Source of the DNA: Thermoanaerobaculales bacterium
Lineage (GTDB): Bacteria > Acidobacteriota > Thermoanaerobaculia > Thermoanaerobaculales > Sulfomarinibacteraceae
Direction of reading: 5' to 3'
NCBI GenBank assembly: GCA_035358815.1
Contig: DAOPQC010000008.1
Location: 1 to 64,000, forward strand
DNA length: 64,000 bases
Positions 34,681-43,939 of this stretch are shown here, one piece after another (position 1 is the first letter of the stretch; each line of letters begins with the position of its first letter). The translations under genes were made by a program, and so were the position numbers. The notes under the pieces are model-generated. The model saw only the letters and a program-made list of their open reading frames with translations, was not told the origin of the DNA and did not search any database.

Positions 34681-35625
34681 CTAGTCGATCAACCGATATC
34701 GCTTGGCGACCGCGTGGGCGGCGTCCCAGGGGTCGGGGTTGGCGCGACAGATCTCGTCGATCTCGTCGACCAACCACGGAGACCAGAAGTGCACCTCCAG
34801 GCTCTTCACGCGTTCCTCCGGGTAGTTGTCGATGTGAATCGTGTCGCGCATCCGACGCGCCTCCCGATGGCGGCTTGTCGGGTTCTTCGGGTCGCACTGA
34901 GCCCGATACCACTCCAAGTGGTTTGTCCTGACCCGAGCCCCGTTCCCGCAGCGTCTGTTCTCCACTTCCTCCGCAATGTATGAGCCCAACACGTATGCCG
35001 TTGTTTCCTCGATGCGCAGGGCGTAGTCCGGGTCGAGATAGGCGTATCGGTCGAGGCCGGCAAACGTGAAGAGCGCGTGCACGCACTCGTGAGCGGCGAT
35101 CCAGGTCAGATCACTGTCCGCGGCGTCCATGCTGACTCGAACCAGGATTGTGTTCGCCAGCGGAACGTAGGCGGCCACCGGGCCGCCCTCTGTCACGAGC
35201 ACCTGGTTGACGTTCAGTCCGTGACCGACCACCAGCAGCGCCTCGTTCACGGCCCTCGAGAACACCTCGAACAGAACCGGCTCGTCACAGAGTACGATTG
35301 AACCCTCGTCGTCGCGATCGCCGAGCCACTTCGCTCCTGCAAGCTCCTGCTGCGCGAGCGGCAGTCCGACCATTGCGAAGACCAGCAGCCACAACGCGAG
35401 GCCCGGCTGCCGGCGCGTGAACCTCGCGATCCGCCACTCCGGCCGCTGCCACCGCCGCCTCCTCGCGCTACTGAACTGGGTGCGTGGGTGCTCCCACCGC
35501 TTCGGTCGGGGATCCAGGCGCTGAAGCAGATCCTCGATCGAGATCTGGCTCCTCGCCATTGCTCTGCCAGGACGTGCCCCAGGGGTCGTCATCGGTTGGA
35601 TGGGCAGGCCTGCCGTTTCGATCAC
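34681..35625 (-). CDS. Membrane-anchored gluzincin-like zinc peptidase
   Basis: 314 residues from a GTG preceded by AGGAGGG. One transmembrane helix (residues ~75-92; LALWLLVFAMVGLPLA) follows an Arg-rich cytoplasmic N-terminus, placing the C-terminal domain outside the membrane. HECVH near residue 178 is an HExxH zinc motif, and RIEETTAYVLG ~25 residues later could give the third ligand Glu, the gluzincin arrangement. A narrow family cannot be named. It is the last gene of the minus-strand series that begins at the defence locus, but a 273-bp gap before it makes cotranscription doubtful. Confidence 0.7.
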   Translation of the reverse strand: MIETAGLPIQPMTTPGARPGRAMARSQISIEDLLQRLDPRPKRWEHPRTQFSSARRRRWQRPEWRIARFTRRQPGLALWLLVFAMVGLPLAQQELAGAKWLGDRDDEGSIVLCDEPVLFEVFSRAVNEALLVVGHGLNVNQVLVTEGGPVAAYVPLANTILVRVSMDAADSDLTWIAAHECVHALFTFAGLDRYAYLDPDYALRIEETTAYVLGSYIAEEVENRRCGNGARVRTNHLEWYRAQCDPKNPTSRHREARRMRDTIHIDNYPEERVKSLEVHFWSPWLVDEIDEICRANPDPWDAAHAVAKRYRLID

Positions 35626-35898
35626 CGGGCCCTCCTAGGGTCGACGTGCCGTTTGGTGATCTGGAGATTGCTCACGGCCCGCTCCTCTCGGCTGATGCCG
35701 AGTAGCAGGCGTCATGCCAGAGTCTGGAGGCGGGGTGGTGGAGTGTTCCGGCCTGAGTGCAAGGTTCCTTGTGCTCGAACAAGGCTTCATCTCAGCCCGT
35801 TGCACTCGCGGACGACAGCAGAGGCCAGCGCGAGTGTTGATCACGCCGGGAATGAACAGCGGAGAACGAGGGATGCGCAGGCAGCTCGTGAGGGGCGG

Positions 35899-36378
35899 TC
35901 AGTTCAGCCCGCGCCGGCGTCGGGACTGCTCCTCACGAGCTTGAGTGATGATGATCTCGGCAACGACGTTTGGCGATTCCGCGTCGAAGCCGCAGGCCTC
36001 GAGGAGCTCGAGGTTTCCGGCCTGAAGACCGAACTGATCGGAGATGGTCTCACGCAGGACTTCGCACTCATCTGACTTTGCCGGCACGTCGTCCACGATT
36101 TGCAGCACGCGCTCGACCGCATCCGCGACCGTCCGCGGCCAGCTCAGCCACTCGCGCACGACTCTCCTCGGTGGGTGGGCGCCCTCCCACACGATGACCC
36201 CGTTGATCACGAATGCCGGCAACCTCATGGCGACGCAGCTCTGGACGAAGTCCATGTCAGCGGGAGCCGTCAAGACGAGCACTTCCGCCCCCTCCTGCGC
36301 GATGATCCTCACCAAGCGCTTCGCCTCGCTGTCCGCCTCGTCATAGTCCAGGGATCGGATCTCGATGATGTTGGGCAT
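35899..36378 (-). CDS. Unknown 159-residue protein, thioredoxin-like N-terminal half
   Basis: The first ~90 residues have a beta-alpha-beta layout with EVLVLTAPADMDFVQSC, LPAFVINGVIVWEGAHP and VVREWL, reminiscent of thioredoxin-like folds, though no CxxC is present. The second half is helical (AVERVLQIVDDVPAKSDECE) and ends Arg-rich. An AGGGGAGGG site lies ~10 bases before the ATG. It sits downstream of another small gene in the same direction. Function is unknown. Confidence 0.6.
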   Translation of the reverse strand: MPNIIEIRSLDYDEADSEAKRLVRIIAQEGAEVLVLTAPADMDFVQSCVAMRLPAFVINGVIVWEGAHPPRRVVREWLSWPRTVADAVERVLQIVDDVPAKSDECEVLRETISDQFGLQAGNLELLEACGFDAESPNVVAEIIITQAREEQSRRRRGLN

Positions 36379-36483
36379 CGTGGTGGAACCCTCCCCTCAA
36401 GGCTCCAGCAACCTGCGTGCCAGGTTGATCCTGTGCCTTGCGTTAACACGGGCTGCGGCGGACACGTGCGACTGAACAACTTG

Positions 36484-36858
36484 TTACAGGTACTGTTCAA
36501 TATTGACCGGAAGCACTTCCTTTAGGGAGAGTACGAGCTCGGGACAGGGAGATGAACAGTAGTAGTACCCTTCGCGATCGAGGTGGTAGGTTTCTCCCGC
36601 GTGCTCGCCAGACGACGCAGAGATTTTGTGCCCGCCGACAAGGACGACCGCTCGCATGAAGTCTAGTCCGGTCAAAACGTCGGGGTCCACGCCATCCAGG
36701 GCTGGGTCATCTTTGAGCCGCAATACGTAGACAATGCTGTTATTGAGCGTCTTGAAAAGGCGCCCTCCCTCGGGCGGGACAGGTTCGAAATCCCCATGTG
36801 GCGCCAACTGATTTAGCCAACCCTCGAGCGTTTCCACTGCCTCACGTATCTTCGACAC
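36484..36858 (-). CDS. Unknown 124-residue protein
   Basis: A GTG at 36858 is preceded by GGGAGGT with good spacing; the frame is open upstream to 36909 but without a ribosome site. The protein is a compact alpha/beta sequence (KIREAVETLEGWLNQLAP, VLTGLDFMRAVVLVGGHK) with a CSSPCPE segment near the C-terminus. Its G+C is lower than that of the core genes. No family is recognised. It follows the J-domain protein in the same direction, 86 bp apart. Confidence 0.6.
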   Translation of the reverse strand: MSKIREAVETLEGWLNQLAPHGDFEPVPPEGGRLFKTLNNSIVYVLRLKDDPALDGVDPDVLTGLDFMRAVVLVGGHKISASSGEHAGETYHLDREGYYYCSSPCPELVLSLKEVLPVNIEQYL

Positions 36859-36944
36859 AGTTGACCTCCCAGCGTTTTCGATACTGTTGATTGACGAACA
36901 CCGCGGCACGAAGGAGTGGGTGATTACGTCGTATATGTGTCATC

Positions 36945-37745
36945 TCACGCACCCTCCTCGGATGCGAACGCTCTCTTGATGCACTCGAAAGCCCAGTTGA
37001 TCCGCTTTGTCTCTTCCTCCGCAGTCTCTCGCAGTTTTGTTCCGAGCGCAGCGACTCGATCCGGGTGGTATTCCTGAATTCGCTTCCTGTATGCCGCGCG
37101 GGCCTCCTCGTAACTTGTATCGCGGCCGACCCCAAGAATGTCGTAGGGATCGTCAGACGGTCGGCTGGTGCCTCCGCGCTGACGGCGGGACCCATCGCTT
37201 TGACGACTTGGCCCTGTTCCCCCCGGGGCGATGGGCTCAACAATCACGTTGCCGGAGCGTCCGACTTTGACTCGGAACCTGCACGGACAATTCGGACATT
37301 GGACAGTGCCGGTCTTTATGGGATACCTGAGACGGAGCTTCATTCCGCACGTACAGGTGATTGTTTCGTCGTTTCTTATTGGCGGTTCCTTAGCGATGGG
37401 TTCGACATCGACCTTTCCGGAACGGCCAACCTTGATTAGAAACCTGCGCAGACACTTCGGACACTGGACAGTGCCGATCTCTATGGGATTCCTGAGACGG
37501 ATACTCTGTCCGCAGGGACAGGTGAAGGTCAGGTCTTTTCTTGAAGGCGGTTCCTCAAAGTCAACGGGCTCGCCGGTGAGATCCCGAATACGCCTTTGGA
37601 CTTCGACCCGAAGCTGTACCGCCTTCTCGGAACGCCTTCGGCACAGCTCATCGAAGATCTCGCCGAGTCGGGCAGGATTATTCCAGTGCCCCTTTGCCAT
37701 CTGTCTGAGTTCGAAGTGGCTCAGATTGAGGTATGGGCGCGACAT
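36945..37745 (-). CDS. J-domain protein with two internal zinc ribbons
   Basis: 266 residues. A helical N-terminus is followed by two near-identical zinc-binding repeats (residues ~71-110 and ~125-165): TCPCGQSIRLRNPIEIGTVQ then CPKC, and TCTCGMKLRLRYPIKTGTVQ then CPNC. After a Ser/Gly linker there is a C-terminal J-domain (DPYDILGVGRDTSYEEARAA, HPD at about 225, INWAFECIKRAF). J-domains stimulate Hsp70 ATPase; having it at the C-terminus behind zinc ribbons is not the DnaJ layout. It lies 240 bp downstream of the DUF499 gene on the same strand. It may be a recruiter of DnaK to the defence complex, which is inference. Confidence 0.85.
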   Translation of the reverse strand: MSRPYLNLSHFELRQMAKGHWNNPARLGEIFDELCRRRSEKAVQLRVEVQRRIRDLTGEPVDFEEPPSRKDLTFTCPCGQSIRLRNPIEIGTVQCPKCLRRFLIKVGRSGKVDVEPIAKEPPIRNDETITCTCGMKLRLRYPIKTGTVQCPNCPCRFRVKVGRSGNVIVEPIAPGGTGPSRQSDGSRRQRGGTSRPSDDPYDILGVGRDTSYEEARAAYRKRIQEYHPDRVAALGTKLRETAEEETKRINWAFECIKRAFASEEGA

Positions 37746-37983
37746 TGACTACCTGGCCCCTTCGTGACGGCTTCGTCCACCGGTGGCAGCGTTTCGACTC
37801 TGGGGAAAGGACAGCAACGTACTCTCGCAGAACATGTACTTCAGCCCGCTTCCTGTACCGCGTACCGTCGGTAAGTACCTCCGCCGATCAGTCTGTGCGC
37901 CAGAGGCCTCTCTCGGTGCTTGCTCCCTCGCTGCGTCTGGGCCTGTGCAACGCATTAGTGGATTCCCCACAAATGGGGCACTC

Positions 37984-40900
37984 TTACTCCTCCTCGAAGG
38001 CGAAGTCGTCGAACTTCAGGGTGCGGGCGTTCTCGGTGACGATGCTGACGGTGCGGTCGTCGATGCCGGCCGGGACGTGGGCGTGGATCTCGAGGGTGAC
38101 GCGGACGTCGGCAGTCAGAAGTGATTCGATGTGGGAGATGACTTCATCCGCGATGCGGCCGGCGTCGCGTCCGATATGCCCGCTCGAGAGAACTGCGGAG
38201 CCGAAGAACACGGTCGGCCTCTTCGCCACCGGTTCGGGTTCAATCACCTTCTTCTTGTCGACATCCTTTTCGCTGACCCCGTCGCCGCCGCCCACCGGCG
38301 GCGGGTACTTCTCTTTCTCGAGCTGTGCTCGCGCCACCGCCGGCTTGATGAGGCAGGTGCGGTTGTCGATGGTGGTCGGGACGCTGCCCCCCATCCGGAG
38401 GCCGGCGTAGTGGCCCTTCTCGGGATCGAAGCTCTCGGCGACCGCAAAGGTGTCGTCCACGGTGACGCGCGCGACGCCGTCCCTCACCGCATCGAGGATG
38501 GTGTCGCGGTCCCTGAGACGCTGCAGGTAGAGGTACCTCGGGAACCACTCGCACAGCTCGCTGACGGTGACGTGATCGCGGTCGCGCCAGAGGTACTTGT
38601 CAAGCTCCATGCGTAGACGCACGCCACCGAAGGAGGACATCAGCGCCTCGGCAGATGCCAGCTTGGCGGACGTCCGCTTGGCGATCGAGTCGCTCCCGCC
38701 GACCCTGGTCTCCTCCCACTCAATCTCCCCGGCCGGGTCGTGCTGGACAGGAACGAGCGCGTGCGCCCAGGTCGCCCCGATCCTCAGGTCGACCGTGCGG
38801 TCGAACTCCGTCACCTTGGACTCGGCCTGCGCGAGTTGGAACTGGTCGAGGTTGAGCGCCCTCTTGTCCCGCAGGATGGTCGACCAGGCGAGGTGGGCGG
38901 CGGTGACGCCGAGCAGCCCCTCCATCTCCTTCTGGTCCGGCGTGACGAAGACGAGGCAGTTGCGGTTGATCCGTGGCGAGCTGCCGCGCTTGTTGAGGAT
39001 CTCAATCACCGCCTTCCGAGCCGCACTGTCCTCCTTGCCTTTCCGGTGTGCGAGCTCAGGGCCGAGGATCACCAGTCGCGCGGCCGGGTCGTCGGGCACG
39101 TCGGAGCTGTCCTTCGGGCAGATGTGCACGCCCGCGAACTCGCCCCGCGTGCGGTCGCCCTCGAGCCGCCGGACGATCTCGGCGTGGAGCTCCTCCGGCT
39201 CGCGCAGCAGCTGGGCGGCGCGATCCTCGGCGGTGCGGTTGAGGTTCGGGCGGGTGGAGATCCAGTGACGGTTCCCGTCCTGGTGGATGAACGTGGCGCG
39301 GTCACTGACCCTGCGCAGGGCGTCGCCGAAGGTGGGCACCGCCTCGCCCGGTTGGGCGCACCCGAGCATGATCCGCTCGGCCCCAACCCCCGGCGTGTCG
39401 CCCTCGGCTCCCGGGGCGGTGCCGATGTACAGCGCGCGGGCGACCCGCCGGCACGCGGAGTAGCGGCCGAGAGTGGGATTCTCCTGGTCGATGGCCAGCG
39501 GCAGCGAGTCGGGGCCGTCGACGTCCTTGCTGATGATCGGCTCCCAGACGTCGGAGAGGTAGCGGGTCAGCTCGCTCTTGATAGCGTGGTCGTCCATGCC
39601 GACCGAGGCGGGCATGATCAGCAGGCCGCCGTCCTGGCTCACCCAGAGCCGGTGGATGACCTTGGCGAGCAGGCGCAGTACTCCGCGAGTGCGCTGGAAC
39701 CTGTCCAGCGTGCTCCACTCGCCGTAGAGCCGCTTGAAGAGCTCGGGGTGGATGGGGTAGCTCGCGCGCATCTCGTCGCGGTACGAGCTCTCGCTGCACT
39801 CGCTCGGGAACTCGCCCTTGGACGTGCGGTACATCTTGGAGAACGCGTCGATGACCGCGTCGCGGGCCGCGAAGCTCTCGCGCCCGGACATCGGCTCGAA
39901 GAGCCGGCGCCGGACGATCTCGAAGCCCTCGTCGGAGGTGGCGGGCCGCCACGGCTTGCCGACCCTCTCGATGACGTTCTTCAACGCGTCCAGCGCGTAC
40001 TCACCGTGCTCGCCGCCGATCTCGATCTTCGAGGACGGCACTGCGGCTACCACCATGGTCTTCGAAGCCGCCCTGGCCGCCTCGGTGATGGCCTGGGCGA
40101 AGGTGCTCTGAGACTCGAAGGTGCCCGCCGGCAGGTCGCTCTTGCCCACGAGCTGGCGCGCGTACGCGACCCACTCGTCGATCAGCACCAGGCACGGGCT
40201 GTGAGCCTTGAACACCTTCGCAAGCTGGGCCGACCCCGGGCTGGTGCCAGCCTTGTCGGATTCGGCGACCATCGCATAGCCCTTCTTGCCGCCGAGCTGC
40301 CACGCCATCTCCCCCCACAGCGTGTGGACCTCGGTGCCATCGGGCTTGACGCTCACCTCGCCGGGCGACAGCGCAGTCCCCACCAGCACCGCCCGGCAGG
40401 CCGTGGGCGCCGCCGCGACCCCGGCGTCCTTCACCACCGGCTCGAGCCCCTCGAGGCTCGCGGTGTCGACCCCACTGAAGAGGTGGTAGAGCGCCAGCAT
40501 CGAGTGGGTCTTCCCGCCGCCGAAGTTGGTCTGCAGCTCGACGACCGGGTCGCCACCCTTGCCCTCGAGCCGCTCCAGGGCGCCGGACAGCAGGTCGCGC
40601 AGCCCCACGGTGATGAAGGTGCGCCGGAAGAACTCCTTCGGGTCGCGGTACTCGTCCGAGCCCTCGCCGCGGTAGACCTGCGCGAGGTCGGCCGCGAACT
40701 CGGCCTGTGCGTACTTGCCGCTGGCCACGTCCGGGTGCGGGGTGATAAGTGCGCGCCACGCCTGCAGCCCCTCCTGCGGCGTACCTTCGAGGGTCAGCTG
40801 CTTGTAGCGGGTCACGTTCCGCGCCTGCTCGGCGTAGACCTGGCGCTGGAGGTCGGTGCGCAGCTCGTCCAGTGCCTTGACCTGCTCGCCGGCCGAAACC

Positions 40901-41256
40901 GCCTGCAGGAGCCGCTGCATGGTGTCGAGGGCGCGGTAGACGTCGTCGGACGTGAAGGGGTCCTCGTGGGCCCACATGTTGCGGACCTCGAGGAGCTCTC
41001 CCACGTAGGCCCTCTCGACGAAGCCGAGCACGTCCTTGAAGACGCCCTGCCAGTTGTCGACCATGGCCTTGAGCACGGCCTGGGTGTCCCAGTGGACGAC
41101 GCCGTCCTCCAGCCGAATCGCCTTAATTCGGGTGGCGACCTCCTCCTTCCAGTAGCCGCCGAGCTTGGCCTTCAGCTCGCGCTCGACGAACGGCACCAGC
41201 CCGGTCACCAGCTCGTCCATGCCCTTGCGCACCCGGTCCCTGTTGCTCAGCGCCAT
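37984..41256 (-). CDS. HEPN-like/DUF499 ATPase, anti-phage-associated
   Basis: 1,090 residues. Residues 1-125 resemble the Swt1-type HEPN domain (MDELVTGLVPFVERELKAKL and RNMWAHEDPF). The DUF499 ATPase core has Walker A QTNFGGGKTHSMLALYHLF near 243 and Walker B CLVLIDEWVAYAR near 357. The C-terminal third is conserved but of unknown fold. DUF499 proteins occur with DUF1156 methylases and helicases in clusters annotated as anti-phage-associated. The start has GAGGGAG upstream. It is 13 bp after the DUF1156 methylase, clearly the same operon. The HEPN part might be an RNase or a structural module; a complete RxxxxH motif is not evident. Confidence 0.9.
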   Translation of the reverse strand: MALSNRDRVRKGMDELVTGLVPFVERELKAKLGGYWKEEVATRIKAIRLEDGVVHWDTQAVLKAMVDNWQGVFKDVLGFVERAYVGELLEVRNMWAHEDPFTSDDVYRALDTMQRLLQAVSAGEQVKALDELRTDLQRQVYAEQARNVTRYKQLTLEGTPQEGLQAWRALITPHPDVASGKYAQAEFAADLAQVYRGEGSDEYRDPKEFFRRTFITVGLRDLLSGALERLEGKGGDPVVELQTNFGGGKTHSMLALYHLFSGVDTASLEGLEPVVKDAGVAAAPTACRAVLVGTALSPGEVSVKPDGTEVHTLWGEMAWQLGGKKGYAMVAESDKAGTSPGSAQLAKVFKAHSPCLVLIDEWVAYARQLVGKSDLPAGTFESQSTFAQAITEAARAASKTMVVAAVPSSKIEIGGEHGEYALDALKNVIERVGKPWRPATSDEGFEIVRRRLFEPMSGRESFAARDAVIDAFSKMYRTSKGEFPSECSESSYRDEMRASYPIHPELFKRLYGEWSTLDRFQRTRGVLRLLAKVIHRLWVSQDGGLLIMPASVGMDDHAIKSELTRYLSDVWEPIISKDVDGPDSLPLAIDQENPTLGRYSACRRVARALYIGTAPGAEGDTPGVGAERIMLGCAQPGEAVPTFGDALRRVSDRATFIHQDGNRHWISTRPNLNRTAEDRAAQLLREPEELHAEIVRRLEGDRTRGEFAGVHICPKDSSDVPDDPAARLVILGPELAHRKGKEDSAARKAVIEILNKRGSSPRINRNCLVFVTPDQKEMEGLLGVTAAHLAWSTILRDKRALNLDQFQLAQAESKVTEFDRTVDLRIGATWAHALVPVQHDPAGEIEWEETRVGGSDSIAKRTSAKLASAEALMSSFGGVRLRMELDKYLWRDRDHVTVSELCEWFPRYLYLQRLRDRDTILDAVRDGVARVTVDDTFAVAESFDPEKGHYAGLRMGGSVPTTIDNRTCLIKPAVARAQLEKEKYPPPVGGGDGVSEKDVDKKKVIEPEPVAKRPTVFFGSAVLSSGHIGRDAGRIADEVISHIESLLTADVRVTLEIHAHVPAGIDDRTVSIVTENARTLKFDDFAFEEE

Positions 41257-41269
41257 GAATCACTCCCTC

Positions 41270-43939
41270 TCAATCGAAGAGCCCGGCCTGGGTTTCGGCT
41301 GCTGCGGACGCCCGTGTCTCGCTCGCCAGCTTCTCCAGCTCCGGCCAGGCCAGGACCAGGCCGTTGTAGGCCAGCGCCTCCTCCGCCCACTTCTTGCGCT
41401 CGCAGGTCGTGAAGAGGCGGTAGGCGAGGCTCCGCGCCTGCTCGGCAGTCGGGCCGAGCTTCATCAGCAACTCGGCGGCGTCGCGCTCGCCGCGCTCTTC
41501 GAGCCGTTTGATGAGGTGCTGCGTCGCCTCCCAAACCGTCGGACGACGATCAACCGACGGGTCCCAGTCGTCGGGCAATTCGGCCCGCCCAAAGAGTCGA
41601 AACTGTCCCGCGGAAGCGTGGCCGATTCCAGCTCGTGTTATGCCGTCGACCGAGTTGTTTCTCGCCCTGGCCAAGCCATCGGCCACCCCGAACGGACCTC
41701 GCGAGAATCCATAGTTCTCAAACCAGTCGACAGCGAACTGTGAGTCATGGTCAAGTTGCCCAGCCTGTTCACTGAGTAGGTCAACTAACGTCTGGTTGAT
41801 GATTCTGAGGGCGTCTCGAACTCCCATTGCACACCCGTCGCCGTCCAAGACACGGTTATGCCTCGAGTAAACCCGCATACCCGGCCCAATGAACGCCTGG
41901 GCGAGATCAACCGGTGCTATGCCTGCAAGCATCAGCTCTTGAAGTGCTTGTGGGAGCTCGTTGCGCAACGTCCAGACAAAGTCTCGTCTCGTAATGTCGG
42001 CTGCGTCCTCCGGCTTTGGCGAACACACAAGCAGGACGTACGTTGCGAGTGCGTTGGAACGCTGCCCACGCAGCCGCGATCCTCCCGTGCCGTGAATGGG
42101 CCACGTACCCACGATGGCAAGGCCTGCGTTGCAAATGGCTTGAAGCATCGCTTCCCATCCACCACCGCCACTACCTCCGATCGCTAGCTCCTTCTCCTTT
42201 GATGCGTATACAACGAGGATGGGGAAGTCCTGGCGTGCTACCGATCGCAAATGCGAGAACGTGCTTTCGAAACCACGAACGAAGTAGTCCTCAGCTTCAT
42301 CCCCTGACTGATGGCGACCTGGATCTGCTATCAGTTCGCTCGCCCGCGGTGCGCAGACGGTTGCAAACAAGTCAGGTTCGATCGAACCCAGAGCCCTCCG
42401 AATCCAAAGGTAAAAGAAATCGGACAGATCGGCGTAGCCGATCGCATCAAAGTACGGAGGGTCCGTGACCACCAGAGCTTCACCAATGAGGTCGTTCCCG
42501 GCCGTCCTCGCATCAGCCACCCTCACAGTTGCCGCCGGTCCGTTTGGGTCGATATATTTGAGTGCGGATAGGGATGTTTCTACCACTCGGAGCCAATCAC
42601 CCACAGATCGACCGAACGGATTGACTTCAACATAGTCCCAAGTCATGGGAATATCGTTTCGCCCGAACCCACCCTCCGCCTTTCCGACACCGTTTCTGGA
42701 GTCAATCTTCCAGAGTGTTTGTTGGGAGCTGAACTGAGCGAGCTTCCCGACACAAAGTCCAAGCGCACGGGCGATGGCTCTCCCCCAGTCTTCTTCTCCT
42801 CCATCCTTCTCAACCCAATCTGGTATCTTGGAAACCAACCCAGCGAAAGTCGACAGCGCCACTTGTTGGCGTGCAGTAAACAGTTCTTCCCAATGGCGAA
42901 TACCGTATGGCTGGACTCTAAACCCAAGGCCCTTTTGGGGCAATGGTGAAAGGTCAAGTTCTGGGGCTTTGACGCTTAGCCCGAGGTCTTCGTGTTCGGG
43001 TGTTGGGCTGTGGTACCCCCGCCCCCTTTCCCCATAACTCACCATCGCGATCAGGCGCGTCCCAAGGTTTCCTTTCGCTCCCTCTTCTTTCAGGTAGTTA
43101 AAATCGTAAGGAGAATCCGTGAAAACACATCTGCCTTGTGCGCTCGGTTGGGGTTGCCCACTCCTCCGAACTTCAAACGACACGCGCCGACGCGCTGTGT
43201 TGACTACCGGTTCGACGTATGCCTGTTTACCCTCTTCTCTTGAGAGCCACCAAGTGCGTACAACAGGTGTATGGGCTCCTGCCGTAGATGGATCGGGGCT
43301 CCTGACTGTGCGGCACCACCACCACGCTATGACCGGATCACCATTCGGAGACTTCGGATAGAGGCCCTGCAGTTCCTCCCAGGCGGCCTCGTAGATCCTC
43401 CGCGCATATGACCGGACATCGTGGAGAAAACCCCCTAAGCTCGAAAAAGCAAGATTGTCGTGGTCGGTTACTGGGTCACGGTCTCTGAGCCTCGGTGGAT
43501 CCTCGGTGAGCACCCGGGAAATGAGGACGGGCACCGGGTTCAAATCGGATCCAAAACCCAGGAGCCCGAGCCGTTGGGCTTCTACTAAAGTGGAACCAGC
43601 GCCACAAAAGGGATCAAGAACAACAGGGAGCCTTCCGTTAACCCCTTGCTCTATTCTCTTCTTGGCTTTCTCAAGCACGACGCCAGGTGGCGACTCAACT
43701 CCTGAGGCCACCAACTGTTCGACGAGTTTCAACAGCTCAGATAATTCGGCGTGATCTTCAGGGGCGTCAACCAGTGCAGAGAAGATCGCTGCGCGGAGGG
43801 CGGGCACTGGCATTGGTGCAAACCACTTATGGAGGTTACGAATCGTCCCAGTCTTCCGATTCTTGTCATCTCTACATGCATCGTTAATGGCATCCAGTGG
43901 GAGTGCGACCTCGATGAGCTTCTTGCGGGTCACTGTCAT
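41270..43939 (-). CDS. DUF1156-family DNA methyltransferase
   Basis: 889 residues from an ATG overlapping the DUF262 stop (ATGA). The start KKLIEVALPLDAINDAC is the DUF1156 signature, but the usual RHGHPSTLHLWWARRP is replaced by KTGTIRNLHKWFAPMP. The SAM-binding motif DPFCGAGSTLVEAQRLG is near 110 and the catalytic TDPPYFDAIGYADLSDFFY near 490, typical of N6-adenine/N4-cytosine methylases. Such enzymes mark self DNA in anti-phage systems. Bases 41,600-43,900 are visibly lower in G+C than the 3' end of the gene, suggesting a mosaic. The frame extends to 44227, but that part overlaps the DUF262 gene and is a shadow. Confidence 0.9.
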   Translation of the reverse strand: MTVTRKKLIEVALPLDAINDACRDDKNRKTGTIRNLHKWFAPMPVPALRAAIFSALVDAPEDHAELSELLKLVEQLVASGVESPPGVVLEKAKKRIEQGVNGRLPVVLDPFCGAGSTLVEAQRLGLLGFGSDLNPVPVLISRVLTEDPPRLRDRDPVTDHDNLAFSSLGGFLHDVRSYARRIYEAAWEELQGLYPKSPNGDPVIAWWWCRTVRSPDPSTAGAHTPVVRTWWLSREEGKQAYVEPVVNTARRRVSFEVRRSGQPQPSAQGRCVFTDSPYDFNYLKEEGAKGNLGTRLIAMVSYGERGRGYHSPTPEHEDLGLSVKAPELDLSPLPQKGLGFRVQPYGIRHWEELFTARQQVALSTFAGLVSKIPDWVEKDGGEEDWGRAIARALGLCVGKLAQFSSQQTLWKIDSRNGVGKAEGGFGRNDIPMTWDYVEVNPFGRSVGDWLRVVETSLSALKYIDPNGPAATVRVADARTAGNDLIGEALVVTDPPYFDAIGYADLSDFFYLWIRRALGSIEPDLFATVCAPRASELIADPGRHQSGDEAEDYFVRGFESTFSHLRSVARQDFPILVVYASKEKELAIGGSGGGGWEAMLQAICNAGLAIVGTWPIHGTGGSRLRGQRSNALATYVLLVCSPKPEDAADITRRDFVWTLRNELPQALQELMLAGIAPVDLAQAFIGPGMRVYSRHNRVLDGDGCAMGVRDALRIINQTLVDLLSEQAGQLDHDSQFAVDWFENYGFSRGPFGVADGLARARNNSVDGITRAGIGHASAGQFRLFGRAELPDDWDPSVDRRPTVWEATQHLIKRLEERGERDAAELLMKLGPTAEQARSLAYRLFTTCERKKWAEEALAYNGLVLAWPELEKLASETRASAAAETQAGLFD

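Noticed and set aside
37965..37978. CCCCACAAATGGGG hairpin after the DUF499 gene
   Set aside because: Only a 5-bp stem with no T-tract, too weak for a terminator call.
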